A stretch of DNA of 64,000 nucleotides from Phenylobacterium sp. GTDB taxonomy: Bacteria; Pseudomonadota; Alphaproteobacteria; Caulobacterales; Caulobacteraceae. Shown one piece after another: positions 7,834 through 15,927 of this stretch (positions are counted from its first letter, which is position 1; every line of letters begins with the position of its first letter). The notes beneath the pieces were generated by a model. That model had not been told where the DNA came from. It did no database searches and was given only the letters and a program-made list of their open reading frames with translations. Both the position numbers and the translations under genes were made by a program. The stretch spans positions 62,001 through 126,000 of the forward strand of contig SSMU01000030.1 of the NCBI GenBank assembly GCA_004799545.1, in the 5' to 3' direction.

Positions 7834-8873
7834 GCCGCCACCTTCACCCGCGTCCCGGTCACCCGCCCGACCACGCGCGCGATATGCTCGATCGGGGTGT
7901 CGGGCATGACGCCGTGGCCGAGGTTGAAGATGTAGGGGCCGTCGCCCCACTGGGCGAGGAGCTGATCGACGCGGGCGTCCAGGGCCGGGCCGCCGGCCCG
8001 CAGCAGCAGGTTGTCAAGCGCGCCCTGGATGGTCTTGCCCTGGGCCTGCAACCGTCGCCCGATGGCTGCGGAGGCCTGGGTGTCCAGCCCCACGCCTTCG
8101 GCGGGCACGCCCTTGGCATATTCCTCCACCAGCGCCCCCGCCCCGCGCGGGAAGCCGATGAAGGGCGCGGTGACGCCGGCGGCGCGGACCTTCTCGATGA
8201 TGGCGGCGTGCGGCCCGACCACGATCCGCTCGAAGACGTCCTCGGCCAGCTGCTCGGCCCAGCTTTCGAAGATCTGCAGCACCTGGGCGCCGGCCTTCGC
8301 CTGCATGATCAGGTAGCGGGCGGTGGCGTCGACCAGCACCTCCAGCAGGGCGTCGAGCTTCTCCGGATGCTGGTAGGCGAAGGTCCGGGCCGCTGAGCGG
8401 TCGGAGCTGCGGCCCTCGATCATGTAGGTGGCCACCGTCCACGGCCCGCCGGCGAAACCGATCAGGGCGCGCTCCGGCTCGAGCTCGGCCCGGACCCGCG
8501 ACAGGGTCTCGCCCACCGCGGCGAGCCGACCCGTCGAGGCTTCCACCTCACCCTTCAGGGCGGCGATCTCCGGCAGGGGGCCGAGCCTCGGCCCCTCGCC
8601 TGCTTCGAACCACACCTTCTGGCCGAGCGCGCCTGGGAGCAGGAGGATGTCGGCGAAAACGACGGCGGCATCCATCGGGAAGCGGCGCATGGGTTGCAGG
8701 GTGGCCTCGGCCGCCATCTCCGGGTTGAAGCAGAAGGCGATGAAGTCGCCCGCCTTGGCGCGGAGCTCGTGGTACTCCGGCAGCGAGCGGCCGGCCTGGC
8801 GCATGAACCACACCGGGGGCCGGTCCAGGGTCTCGCCGGAAAGGGCGCGTAGCAGACGGGGTCGATCGCTCAT
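7830..8873 (-). CDS. hemE: Uroporphyrinogen decarboxylase
   Basis: HemE removes four carboxyl groups from uroporphyrinogen III to give coproporphyrinogen III. It is 347 residues from ATG 8873; the track start at 8909 adds 12 residues out of the origin gap. The signature PPVWFMRQAGRSLPEY (residues 20-35) carries the Arg pair that holds the substrate. A conserved Asp follows in MDAAVVFADILLLP, with GFAGGPWTVATYMIEGR near 140 and GHGVMPDTP near 320. It is the first gene of the leftward hemE-hemH-hemJ operon, transcribed away from the replication origin, as in Caulobacter where promoters within Cori drive hemE. Confidence 0.97.
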   Translation of the reverse strand: MSDRPRLLRALSGETLDRPPVWFMRQAGRSLPEYHELRAKAGDFIAFCFNPEMAAEATLQPMRRFPMDAAVVFADILLLPGALGQKVWFEAGEGPRLGPLPEIAALKGEVEASTGRLAAVGETLSRVRAELEPERALIGFAGGPWTVATYMIEGRSSDRSAARTFAYQHPEKLDALLEVLVDATARYLIMQAKAGAQVLQIFESWAEQLAEDVFERIVVGPHAAIIEKVRAAGVTAPFIGFPRGAGALVEEYAKGVPAEGVGLDTQASAAIGRRLQAQGKTIQGALDNLLLRAGGPALDARVDQLLAQWGDGPYIFNLGHGVMPDTPIEHIARVVGRVTGTRVKVAA

Positions 8874-9041
8874 GGAAGGCCTTAAAGCCCCTGGGGCCGT
8901 TCGGCTCAAGCCCGCCGCTAGGCCCGGCTCACCGCCCTGCCCTTCTACCTATCTAAGAAATTGAATCTGAATTGCAGGAGTAGGCGGTAGGGCCTGTCGA
9001 GGATGGGGACGAAACCGGCCGCCCCTGCGACCTCGCGGACC

Positions 9042-9050
9042 TTGTCCCCA
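9042..9050 (+). promoter_or_regulatory. DnaA-box-like 9-mer in origin
   Basis: TTGTCCCCA differs from TTATCCACA at two positions. The identical 9-mer recurs at 9358-9366, at the other end of the gap. Confidence 0.45.
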
Positions 9051-9088
9051 GTTTGTGCACCCCTCGGCGAACCCGCTTTTCCCGCCCC

Positions 9089-9097
9089 TGTGGAAAA
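9089..9097 (-). promoter_or_regulatory. DnaA box (TTTTCCACA, minus strand)
   Basis: TGTGGAAAA on the plus strand reads TTTTCCACA on the minus strand, one mismatch from the DnaA consensus TTATCCACA. It is the closest DnaA box in the gap. Confidence 0.6.
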
Positions 9098-9128
9098 CGG
9101 GGAGGGCCGCCCTAAGCCGTGCCGGCGC

Positions 9129-9144
9129 TTAAGAATTGGTTAAC
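9129..9144 (+). promoter_or_regulatory. Perfect CtrA box in origin
   Basis: TTAAGAATTGGTTAAC fits the full CtrA consensus TTAA-N7-TTAAC. Bound CtrA~P represses origin firing in Caulobacter swarmer cells. Confidence 0.85.
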
Positions 9145-9237
9145 CTCTCGGCGGACGATCAAGGGTCGGATCCGCCCGGGTTCCGCCCCTGTCGACAACC
9201 CGACCCGATCCGGCGCCGGTCCGCACGGCCCTGGGGG

Positions 9238-9253
9238 TTAAGGAACTGTAAAC
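9238..9253 (+). promoter_or_regulatory. CtrA box with one mismatch in origin
   Basis: TTAAGGAACTGTAAAC keeps the N7 spacing and differs from TTAA-N7-TTAAC at one base. It lies 109 bases from the perfect box. Confidence 0.65.
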
Positions 9254-9261
9254 GGCCCGTC

Positions 9262-9277
9262 TTATCCCTGTCTTAAT
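9262..9277 (+). promoter_or_regulatory. Degenerate CtrA box overlapping a DnaA-like box
   Basis: TTATCCCTGTCTTAAT is TTAt-N7-TTAAt. Its first nine bases, TTATCCCTG, also resemble a DnaA box, so CtrA and DnaA might compete here. Confidence 0.45.
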
Positions 9278-9311
9278 TCGCAGGGCCCGATCGGCGCCCC
9301 GACCGTGCGAT

Positions 9312-9366
9312 CTATCCCCATTCCCGCCGGGCTTCGCTAAGAGTGGGTCCACAGGATTTGTCCCCA
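9312..9366 (+). promoter_or_regulatory. Cluster of three weak DnaA-like boxes beside the DUF299 start
   Basis: CTATCCCCA (9312-9320), GGGTCCACA (9345-9353, like the Caulobacter G-box TGATCCACA with two mismatches) and TTGTCCCCA (9358-9366) lie in one orientation just before the TTG start at 9386. Confidence 0.45.
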
Positions 9367-9385
9367 GCTAAATCGGGATTCCGCC

Positions 9386-10249
9386 TTGCCGACCGCCGCC
9401 GCCCAGCCGCCCACCCGGCTCGCCACCTACTTCCACGTCCACCTGGTCTCGGACTCGACCGGTGAGACGCTGAACGCCATGGCGCGCGCGGTCTGCGCCC
9501 GCTTCGACAACGTACTGCCCATCGAGCACATCTACGCCCTGGTCCGCTCGCAGCGGCAGCTGGACCGGGCTCTGGGCGACATCCAGGAGGCGCCGGGCGT
9601 GGTGATCCACACGATCGTCGACGACAAGCTGCGCCACGCTTTGGAGGAAGGCTGCCGGCAGATGGACATGCCCTGCATCCCGGCGCTGGATCCGCTGGTC
9701 GCAGCCCTGTCGCGCTACCTGGGCGCCTCGACCACCACGCGGGTGGGGGCGCACCTTCGGCTCGACAACGACTATTTCAACCGCATGGACGCGCTCAACT
9801 ACGCCATCGGCCACGACGACGGCCAGGGCGGCCAGGACCTCGACCGGGCCGACGTGGTGCTGGTGGGGGTCTCGCGGACCTCCAAGACGCCGACCTGCAT
9901 CTACCTGGCCCACCGCGGGGTGCGGGCGGCCAACGTGCCGCTGGTGCCGGGACGCTCGCCGCCGGAGCGGCTGTTCCAGCTCTCCAACGCCCTGGTGGTC
10001 GGGCTGACCGTCTCCCCCGACCGGCTGATCCAGATCCGCCGCAACCGCCTGCTCAGCCTGAAGGAGGAGCGGGAGAGCACCTACATCGACGTGGATTCGG
10101 TGCGCGACGAGATCGTCCAGGCCCGGCGGCTCTACGAGCGCCACAGCTGGCCGGTGATCGACGTCACCCGCCGCTCGGTCGAGGAGACGGCGGCGGCGAT
10201 CATGAACCTGCTGCACGGCGGCCACGGCCAGGTGGAGGTGCTCGGGTGA
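9386..10249 (+). CDS. DUF299 bifunctional kinase/phosphorylase regulating PPDK or PEP synthase
   Basis: Members of this family phosphorylate (using ADP) and dephosphorylate a Thr of pyruvate phosphate dikinase or PEP synthase, switching gluconeogenic PEP formation. The protein has 287 residues from a TTG start, beginning near FHVHLVSDSTGETLNAMARA, the conserved N-terminal motif. The P-loop-like GVSRTSKTPTCIYLA is near residue 157, and TVSPDRLIQIRRNR and STYIDVDSVRDEI follow in the usual places. It is the first gene on the right side of the origin, equivalent to CC_0001 in Caulobacter. It overlaps maf by 4 bases and begins the operon DUF299-maf-aroE-coaE. Whether its target is PPDK or PEP synthase cannot be told here. 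Confidence 0.93.
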   Translation: MPTAAAQPPTRLATYFHVHLVSDSTGETLNAMARAVCARFDNVLPIEHIYALVRSQRQLDRALGDIQEAPGVVIHTIVDDKLRHALEEGCRQMDMPCIPALDPLVAALSRYLGASTTTRVGAHLRLDNDYFNRMDALNYAIGHDDGQGGQDLDRADVVLVGVSRTSKTPTCIYLAHRGVRAANVPLVPGRSPPERLFQLSNALVVGLTVSPDRLIQIRRNRLLSLKEERESTYIDVDSVRDEIVQARRLYERHSWPVIDVTRRSVEETAAAIMNLLHGGHGQVEVLG

Positions 10250-10836
10250 CGGTCACGCTCGCCTCGAAGAGCGCGGCGCGACGGGCGGTCCTCGACGGGG
10301 CGGGGGTGGTGTTCGAGATCGCGGAGTCCGGCTTCGACGAGGACGCCGCCAAGGCGCGGCTGACCGGGCAGGGGGCCCCGCCGAGAGAGGTCGCCGAGGC
10401 GCTGGCCGAGGGCAAGGCGCTGAAGGTCTCGGCGGGAACGCCCGGCCTGGTGGTGGGCGCCGACCAGACGTTGGAGCTGGACGGCCGGGTCTACGACAAG
10501 GCCGATAGCCTTGAGGCGGCCCGCGCGCGGCTGAAGCTGCTGCGCGGCAAGCCGCACAGCCTGCACTCCGCGGTGGTGGTGGCCAGGGACGGGCAGGTCC
10601 TCTGGCGCGAGACGGCCAGTGCGACGCTGACCATGCGCGACTTCTCCGACCCCTTCCTCGAAACCTATCTCGCCTCGGAAGGCCCCGCCGCCCTCGGCTC
10701 GGTGGGCTGCTACCGCCTCGAAGGGCCGGGCGCGCAGCTGTTCTCCCATATCGAGGGCGACTATTTCGCCATCCTCGGCCTGCCCCTGCTGGGGCTCCTC
10801 GATTTCCTGCGCCACGAAGGAGCGCTCGCCTCATGA
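10246..10836 (+). CDS. maf: Maf family nucleoside triphosphate pyrophosphatase
   Basis: Maf proteins hydrolyse non-canonical or UTP/dTTP-type nucleotides to monophosphates and have been tied to septum inhibition in Bacillus. It is 196 residues from GTG 10246, overlapping the upstream gene by 4 bases. The N-terminal phosphate loop [16 protein letters not shown], the catalytic Asp in [12 protein letters not shown] near residue 68, and [26 protein letters not shown] near the end are all in place. The last motif is slightly looser than the strict YfhE type, so the exact nucleotide preferred is uncertain. The stop overlaps the aroE start by 4 bases. Confidence 0.93.
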   Translation: MTVTLASKSAARRAVLDGAGVVFEIAESGFDEDAAKARLTGQGAPPREVAEALAEGKALKVSAGTPGLVVGADQTLELDGRVYDKADSLEAARARLKLLRGKPHSLHSAVVVARDGQVLWRETASATLTMRDFSDPFLETYLASEGPAALGSVGCYRLEGPGAQLFSHIEGDYFAILGLPLLGLLDFLRHEGALAS

Positions 10837-11705
10837 GCCGTCCGATTTCCGGCGCCACGGTGGTGGCGGGGGTGGCGGGCCAGCCGGTCCGCCAGTCGCT
10901 GAGCCCGCTGTTGCACAACGCCTGGCTGGCCAAGGCCGGGATCGACGGGGTCTACGTGACCTTCGCGCCCCCGGCCGACGCCTTCCAGCGGTTTGCCGAG
11001 GGCCTGCGGGGCGGCGCCGTGCGCGGGATCAACGTCACCCTGCCGTTCAAGGAGGCGGCGCTCTCAGTCTGCGACCGGGCGACGTCGCGCGCGGCGGAGG
11101 CGGAAGCCGCCAACCTGCTGGTCTTCGAGGCCGACGGCACGATCACCGCCGACAACACCGACGGCCTGGGCCTCCTGGCCGCTTTCGCCCTGCAGGCGCC
11201 CGGCTTCGATCCCAAGGCCGGGCCGATCGTCATCCTCGGGGCGGGCGGCGCGGCGCGCGGCGCGGCCGCGGCGTTCAAGGCGGCGGGCGCGCCGGAGGTG
11301 CGGGTCGTCAACCGCACCCTGGCCAAGGCGGAATTCGTGGCCGGCGGCCTGGGCGACGTGGGTCGCGCCTTTCCGATGGACCAGGCGGCGCAGGCGCTTG
11401 CCGGGGTCCAGGCGGTGGTCAACGCGACGTCGGCGGGCCTGACCAACGGCGGCCGGCTCGAGGTCCCGCTGGAGGCGACGCCGGAGGGGGCGGTGATCAT
11501 GGACATGATCTACACCCCGCTCGACACCGACTTCCTGACCGGGGCCAAGGCGCTCGGCCGGCGGACGGTGGATGGGTTGGCGATGCTGGTCGGCCAGGCG
11601 CGGCCCTCGTTCGAGGCCTTCTTCGGCCAGTCGCCGCCGGAGGGGGTGGACGTCCGCGCCCTGGCGATGGAAGCGCTCCGCCACGCGGCGGACCCCGCCA
11701 AATGA
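10833..11705 (+). CDS. aroE: Shikimate dehydrogenase (NADP+)
   Basis: AroE reduces 3-dehydroshikimate to shikimate in aromatic amino acid synthesis. It is 290 residues. The substrate site shows [16 protein letters not shown] (SxS motif), [12 protein letters not shown] with the catalytic Lys near 72, and an Asp in [13 protein letters not shown] near 107. The NADP-binding loop is [20 protein letters not shown] followed by the NRTLAKAE motif that favours NADP. It overlaps maf and coaE by 4 bases each, so the four genes should be made from one transcript. Confidence 0.96.
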   Translation: MSRPISGATVVAGVAGQPVRQSLSPLLHNAWLAKAGIDGVYVTFAPPADAFQRFAEGLRGGAVRGINVTLPFKEAALSVCDRATSRAAEAEAANLLVFEADGTITADNTDGLGLLAAFALQAPGFDPKAGPIVILGAGGAARGAAAAFKAAGAPEVRVVNRTLAKAEFVAGGLGDVGRAFPMDQAAQALAGVQAVVNATSAGLTNGGRLEVPLEATPEGAVIMDMIYTPLDTDFLTGAKALGRRTVDGLAMLVGQARPSFEAFFGQSPPEGVDVRALAMEALRHAADPAK

Positions 11706-12322
11706 TCCTGATCGGCCTCACCGGCTCCATCGGCATGGGCAAGTCGACCACCGCGGCCATGTTCCGCGACGCCGGCGTGCCGGTCTATGACGCCGATGCG
11801 GCGGTGGCCGACCTCTATGTGCAGGGCGGGGCGGCGGTGGAGCCGGTGGGCGAGGCCTTCCCCGGCGTGGTCAAGGACGGCGCCATCGACCGTGAGGCGC
11901 TGCGCACCGCCGTGCTGGGCCAGCCCGAAGCGCTGCAGCGGCTGAACGCCATCGTCCACCCGCTGGTCGGCCGCGACCGCGTGCATTTCTTCAAGGCCGC
12001 CGAGGACGCCGGCGCCGAGATGGTGGTGCTCGACATCCCCCTGCTGTTCGAGACCGGCGGCCACGCCAACATGGACGCGGTGGTGGTGGTGACCGCGCCG
12101 CCGGAGATGCAGCGCGAGCGGGTGCTGGCCCGGCCCGGCATGAGCCCTGCACGGCTCGACGCCATCCTGGCCCAGCAGGTGGCCGATGCGGAGAAGCGGG
12201 CCCGCGCCCACTTCGTGGTCGACACCTCCAAGGGGCTGGAGCCGGCCCGCGCCCGGGTGGCCGAGATCATCGCCGCCATGCGCGACCCGGCGCGACGACC
12301 GGCCGCCGCCGCCAAGGATTGA
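11702..12322 (+). CDS. coaE: Dephospho-CoA kinase
   Basis: CoaE adds the 3'-phosphate to dephospho-CoA, the last step of coenzyme A synthesis. It is 206 residues, beginning [19 protein letters not shown], a canonical P-loop. VYDADAAV near 30, HPLVGRDR near 90 and the LID-type segment [21 protein letters not shown] all match the family. It is the last gene of the overlapping block. A 31-base gap separates it from dnaQ, which may still be co-transcribed. Confidence 0.96.
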   Translation: MILIGLTGSIGMGKSTTAAMFRDAGVPVYDADAAVADLYVQGGAAVEPVGEAFPGVVKDGAIDREALRTAVLGQPEALQRLNAIVHPLVGRDRVHFFKAAEDAGAEMVVLDIPLLFETGGHANMDAVVVVTAPPEMQRERVLARPGMSPARLDAILAQQVADAEKRARAHFVVDTSKGLEPARARVAEIIAAMRDPARRPAAAAKD

Positions 12323-12353
12323 GCGCGGGCGCGAAGCGGGCCAAAACAGGATC

Positions 12354-13061
12354 ATGGCCCGCGAGATCGTCCTCGACACCGAAACCACCGGCTTCGAACC
12401 CTCCCAGGGTCACCGGCTGGTTGAGCTCGCCTGCCTGGAGATCGAGGACTTCGTCCCCACCGGCCGCACCTTCCACGCCTATATCGACCCCTGCCGCGAC
12501 ATGCCGATCGAGGCCGAGCGGGTGCACGGCCTGTCGGGCGCCTTCCTGAAGGGCAAGCCGCGGTTCGAGCATCCGGAGGTGGTCGAGGCCTTCCTGGAGT
12601 TCGTGGGCGACGCCCCGCTGGTGGCCCACAACGCCGGCTTCGACCGCAACTTCCTCAATTGGGAGCTGCGCACCTGCGGCCGGGTCGAGACCCACGACCA
12701 CCGCTGGGTCGACACCCTGGCCTTGGCCAAGCACCGCTTCCCGGGGATGCACAATTCCCTCGATGCGCTCTGCAAGCGGTTCAAGATCTCGCTGTCGGAG
12801 CGCGAGAAGCACGGCGCCCTGATCGACGCCAAGCTGCTGGCGGCGGTCTATCTGGAGCTGAAGGGCGGCCGCGAGCGGCGCCTGGAGCTGACCGCGACCG
12901 CCGCGGCGGTGAGCATGGTCCACGCCGCGACCCAGAACGCCTACGGCGTCCGGCCCCGGCCGCTGGAGCCGCGCTCGACCGAGGCTGAGCGCGCCCTGCA
13001 CGCCAGCTTCATCCGCGACGAGCTGAAGGTCGAGGACCTCTGGACGAGGTTCGGGCTCTAG
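12354..13061 (+). CDS. dnaQ: DNA polymerase III epsilon subunit (3'-5' proofreading exonuclease)
   Basis: DnaQ is the proofreading exonuclease of the replicative polymerase. It is 235 residues from ATG 12354, starting MAREIVLDTETTGFEP, which carries ExoI (DxE). ExoII lies in LVAHNAGFDRNFLNWEL near residue 95, and the ExoIII HxAxxD pattern in EKHGALIDAKLLAAVYLEL near 158, typical of the DEDDh class. The C-terminal tail would contact the alpha subunit. Placement next to the origin block is conserved in Caulobacterales. It converges with secB with only 2 bases between stops, so no terminator fits there. Confidence 0.96.
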   Translation: MAREIVLDTETTGFEPSQGHRLVELACLEIEDFVPTGRTFHAYIDPCRDMPIEAERVHGLSGAFLKGKPRFEHPEVVEAFLEFVGDAPLVAHNAGFDRNFLNWELRTCGRVETHDHRWVDTLALAKHRFPGMHNSLDALCKRFKISLSEREKHGALIDAKLLAAVYLELKGGRERRLELTATAAAVSMVHAATQNAYGVRPRPLEPRSTEAERALHASFIRDELKVEDLWTRFGL

Positions 13062-13063
13062 CC

Positions 13064-13564
13064 CTACGCGTTGCCCACCACCGGCTGGCCCATGGCCTCG
13101 GCCTTGCGCGCGGCGTAGACGCCGGCGAAGTCGATCGGGTCGAGCAAGAAGGGCGGGAAGCCGCCTTCCGAGGACAGGTCGGCGATGATCCGCCGCGCGA
13201 ACGGGAACAGGTAGCGCGGGCACTCGATCAGCAGCACCGGCTCGATGTCGTCCTGGCTGACGCCCTCGATCTGGAACAGGCCGCCGTAGAGGATCTCGAT
13301 CATGAACAGGGCGCCGTCGTCGCGCCCGGCTTTCGCGGAGAGCTTCAGGTCCACCTCGAACAGGCCGTCGTCGCGGCTGCGGGCGTTCATCTCGACGCCC
13401 AGGTCGATCTGCGGCTGCACCTGGCCGGCGGCGCGCAGGGATTCCGGCGCGCGGGGGTTCTCGAAGGAGAGGTCGCGGATGAATTGGGCGAGGATGCGGA
13501 TACCCGGCGCCTGCACGCCCTGGCCGTTCTGTTGCGCAACCGCGCCGGCGTCGATGTCGCTCAT
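13064..13564 (-). CDS. secB: Protein-export chaperone SecB
   Basis: SecB is a tetrameric cytoplasmic chaperone that keeps preproteins unfolded and hands them to SecA. It is 166 residues and acidic. Family motifs include [19 protein letters not shown] near residue 25 (FIxDLSFExP), [13 protein letters not shown], and the SecA-contact region [35 protein letters not shown]. It is divergent from the Tim44-like gene across a 161-base gap that must hold both promoters, including a TTATATA-like stretch at 13681-13687. Confidence 0.97.
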   Translation of the reverse strand: MSDIDAGAVAQQNGQGVQAPGIRILAQFIRDLSFENPRAPESLRAAGQVQPQIDLGVEMNARSRDDGLFEVDLKLSAKAGRDDGALFMIEILYGGLFQIEGVSQDDIEPVLLIECPRYLFPFARRIIADLSSEGGFPPFLLDPIDFAGVYAARKAEAMGQPVVGNA

Positions 13565-13725
13565 GATAACCGCTTCAAATCCGTGGTCTGGCGCGATGAA
13601 AGCGCGCCATATGGGGCGGCCGGGCTAACATGGCGCCTGGGCCGATGCAACGCCGCCCCTGACGGGGGCGTTCCGAAGGCTTATATAGGCTGCGATACGC
13701 CCGTTCGTTCTTGGAAGGCCTGAGT

Positions 13726-14343
13726 TTGCAAGTCCTCGAACTGATCATCTTCGCGGGTCTGGCCGGCCTGATCCTGTACCAGCTCTATTCGGTGCTCGGC
13801 CGCCGCGTCGGCCGCCAGCCGGAGGATACCCCGGCCACCGAGGCGGCTTCCGGCGTGGTGCGTCCCGCCGAGCGGACGGCCGATCCCGTCGACGACGGTG
13901 TGGCGCTCTCCGGCCTCGCGGCCGTGAAGGCCAAGGACCCCGGCTTCGATGTCGGCCAGTTCCTGGGCGGCTCCAAGTCCGCCTACCAGATGATCGTCAA
14001 GGCGTTCGCCGAGGGCGACCGTCCGACGCTGAAGAACCTGCTCGCCACCCCGGTGATGGCCAGCTTCGACGCCGCCATCGCCCAGCGCGAGGCGGAGGGC
14101 CGCACCGAGACCGTGGAGTTCCTGCACACCCCGCGCGCCGACCTCGAGAAGGCGGAGATGACCGCCGGCGACCTGGCCCGCATGACCGTGCGCTTCCTGG
14201 CCGAGTTCCGTTCCCGCACCAAGGGTCCGGAGGGCGAGGGCGTCGACGACAAGCGCACCGCCGAGCTGTGGACCTTCGAACGCAATCTCAAGAGCCGCGA
14301 TCCCAACTGGATGCTTGTCCACGTGGACGCCGCGGAGGCTTAG
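13726..14343 (+). CDS. Tim44/TimA-like inner-membrane protein
   Basis: A bacterial relative of the mitochondrial import protein Tim44, known as TimA in Caulobacter. I prefer TTG 13726 because GGAAGG lies 8 bases upstream; TTG 13711 would add five residues. One N-terminal membrane helix (VLELIIFAGLAGLILYQLYSVLG) leads into a Pro/Ala linker. The Tim44-like domain occupies roughly residues 80-205, with FLGGSKSAYQMIVKAFAEGD and the C-terminal FERNLKSRDPNWMLVHVD being the most typical parts. The role in bacteria is not settled but is thought to be in envelope protein handling. It stands 6 bases upstream of mltA, so the pair and smr likely form one operon. Confidence 0.88.
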   Translation: MQVLELIIFAGLAGLILYQLYSVLGRRVGRQPEDTPATEAASGVVRPAERTADPVDDGVALSGLAAVKAKDPGFDVGQFLGGSKSAYQMIVKAFAEGDRPTLKNLLATPVMASFDAAIAQREAEGRTETVEFLHTPRADLEKAEMTAGDLARMTVRFLAEFRSRTKGPEGEGVDDKRTAELWTFERNLKSRDPNWMLVHVDAAEA

Positions 14344-14349
14344 GGGCTG

Positions 14350-15357
14350 TTGAAGACGCGAGCGGTCGGGGCGGCGCTCGCCGCGATGCTCTGGGCTGCC
14401 GGGACCGCCGCGGCGGCCGCGCCACCCATCGCCACCTTCCGGGACCTGCCCGGCTGGACCGCCGAGGACCACGCCGCCGCCTACGCCGCCTACCGCGAGA
14501 CTTGCGGGGCCTCCAGCGACCCGGCCATGGCGCGGATCTGCCGGCTGGCGCGCGCCACAGGACCGCTCGACGAGGCCGCCGCCCGTCAATTCTTCGAGAG
14601 CAACTTCACCCCCGACCCGGTCACCACCCAGGGCGTGCTGACCGCCTATTTCGCGCCCGAGTACCCGGCCCGGCGCCGGCCGGAGGCCGAGTTCACCGCC
14701 CCGGTGCGCCCCAAGCCTGCCGACCTCACCGCCGGTGGTGGCGCTTACGCCGACCGGGCGGCGATCGAGGGGCGGACCGCCGAGGACGCCCTGGCCTGGA
14801 TGCGGCCGGAGGACCTGTTCCTGCTGCAGGTGCAGGGCTCGGGGACCCTGCGCTTCGAGGACGGCCGCAAGATGAAGGCGCTCTACGCCGCCACCAACGG
14901 CCGGCCCTACCTGGCGATCGGCGGGCCGATGCACGCCCAAGGCCTGCTCTCCGGCGAGGTCTCGGCCGACGCGATCCACGCCTGGCTGGCCACCCACCGG
15001 GGACCCGAAGCCCAGGCGGTGATGCAGCTCAACCCACGCTATTCGTTCTTCCGCCTGAGCCGCGACGATGGCCGCCCTCCCTCCGGCTCGGCCCATGTGC
15101 CGCTGGTCGCCGGCCGGGCGCTGGCGATCGATCCCGCCTACCACGCCTATGGCGAGCTGCTGTGGATCGCCGCCGACCGGCCGGTGCTGCCGGGCGCCCG
15201 GCCGAGCTACCACCGCCTGGCGATGACCCTGGACACCGGCGGCGCGATCCGCGGCCCCGCCCGCGCCGACCTCTACCTCGGCGAAGGCGCCGCCGCCGGG
15301 ACCGAGGCCGGCCGCGTGCACCACCGGCTGACGCTCTGGCGGCTGGCCCCGCGATGA
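14350..15357 (+). CDS. mltA: Membrane-bound lytic murein transglycosylase A
   Basis: MltA cleaves peptidoglycan between MurNAc and GlcNAc, giving a 1,6-anhydro product. It is 335 residues from TTG 14350. A signal peptide with an Ala-rich core (AAMLWAAGTAAAAAPP) directs export; there is no lipobox Cys at its end. The MltA domain runs from about residue 85, including FFESNFTPDPVTTQGVLTAYFAPEYPA. The C-terminal 3D domain carries the catalytic Asp pattern in VPLVAGRALAIDPAYHAYGELLWI and MTLDTGGAIRGPARADLYLGEG. The stop overlaps the smr start by 4 bases. Confidence 0.94.
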   Translation: MKTRAVGAALAAMLWAAGTAAAAAPPIATFRDLPGWTAEDHAAAYAAYRETCGASSDPAMARICRLARATGPLDEAAARQFFESNFTPDPVTTQGVLTAYFAPEYPARRRPEAEFTAPVRPKPADLTAGGGAYADRAAIEGRTAEDALAWMRPEDLFLLQVQGSGTLRFEDGRKMKALYAATNGRPYLAIGGPMHAQGLLSGEVSADAIHAWLATHRGPEAQAVMQLNPRYSFFRLSRDDGRPPSGSAHVPLVAGRALAIDPAYHAYGELLWIAADRPVLPGARPSYHRLAMTLDTGGAIRGPARADLYLGEGAAAGTEAGRVHHRLTLWRLAPR

Positions 15358-15917
15358 AACGGCCGCTGAAACCCGACGAGCTGCGCGTCTGGGGCCTGGT
15401 CGCCGCGACGGTGCATCCGTTGCCGGGGCGCGAGACGCCGAGCGTCCCCTCCCCTCAAGGGGAGGGACAGACGGCGAAGCCGTCAGGGTGGGGCAGTAAG
15501 GTCCAGGCGCCGACCTCACAGTCCCGTCCCACACTTCCTCACCCGGACCGAGCTGCGCTCGGTCGTCCCTCCCCCCAAGGGGAGGGAAACCGATCGATCG
15601 AACCCCGCCGCAAGCACCGCATCGCCAAGGAGCGCGAGGAGATCGGCGGCCGGCTCGACCTGCACGGCCTCGACCAGGATCGGGCCCGCGCCGTGCTGGA
15701 GGCCTTCCTGCGCCGCGCCTGGGACGAGGGCTACCGCGCCGTCCTGGTGATCACCGGCAAGGGCGTGCAGGGCGACGGGGTCCTCAAGCGCCGGACCCCG
15801 GAATGGCTGGCCGCGCCGCACCTCAGCGCCATCGTCGCCGGCATCTCCGAGGCCCACCGCCGCCATGGCGGGGAGGGCGCGCTCTACGTGGCCCTGAAGC
15901 GCAAGCCGAAGAGCTGA
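15354..15917 (+). CDS. Smr-domain protein carrying an in-frame repeat insertion
   Basis: The C-terminal ~95 residues form a small MutS-related (Smr) domain: GGRLDLHGLDQDRARAVLEAF, then VLVITGKGVQGDGVLKRRTPEW, the LDLHG and G-K-G motifs of Smr nucleases. The N-terminus MKRPLKPDELRVWGLVAATVHPLPGR is typical of the alphaproteobacterial form. Between them, where relatives have a short Pro-rich linker, lie about 50 extra residues encoded by a copy of the dispersed palindromic repeat. Its two ends both translate as PSPQGEG. The reading frame stays open through the whole element, giving 187 residues. The ATG overlaps the mltA stop. The real substrate of this Smr branch is unknown; nicking endonuclease activity is the family expectation. 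Confidence 0.9.
   Translation: MKRPLKPDELRVWGLVAATVHPLPGRETPSVPSPQGEGQTAKPSGWGSKVQAPTSQSRPTLPHPDRAALGRPSPQGEGNRSIEPRRKHRIAKEREEIGGRLDLHGLDQDRARAVLEAFLRRAWDEGYRAVLVITGKGVQGDGVLKRRTPEWLAAPHLSAIVAGISEAHRRHGGEGALYVALKRKPKS
15444..15590. repeat. Type 1 palindromic repeat, copy A (inside smr)
   Basis: Two terminal hairpins (TCCCCTCAAGGGGAGGGA at the left, TCCCTCCCCCCAAGGGGAGG at the right) flank inner hairpins GACGGCGAAGCCGTC and GACCGAGCTGCGCTCGGTC. The same arrangement is seen at 21261, 29565 and 59327. This is the only copy inside a gene, and its length keeps the smr frame open. Confidence 0.88.
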
Positions 15918-15927
15918 ACCGACGGCA

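Larger units (their letters stand above)
8874..9385. other. Putative chromosomal replication origin (Cori-type)
   Basis: This 512-base gene-free gap lies between hemE (leftward) and the DUF299 gene (rightward), the exact neighbours of Cori in Caulobacter crescentus. A relatively AT-rich patch lies at 8945-8975. There are two GANTC methylation sites (8964-8968, 9377-9381), one perfect and two degenerate CtrA boxes between 9129 and 9277, and DnaA-like 9-mers: TTGTCCCCA at 9042 and 9358, TTTTCCACA on the minus strand at 9089-9097, TTATCCCTG at 9262, CTATCCCCA at 9312 and GGGTCCACA at 9345. The mixture of weak DnaA boxes with CtrA boxes is the Caulobacter pattern, in which CtrA represses and DnaA fires replication. 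Positional homology and motifs agree; function is inferred. Confidence 0.88.

Noticed and set aside
14268-15917. A 549-residue plus-strand ORF covering mltA and smr
   Set aside because: The first two thirds are an out-of-frame shadow of the Tim44-like gene end and mltA. Only the part from 15354 is real.
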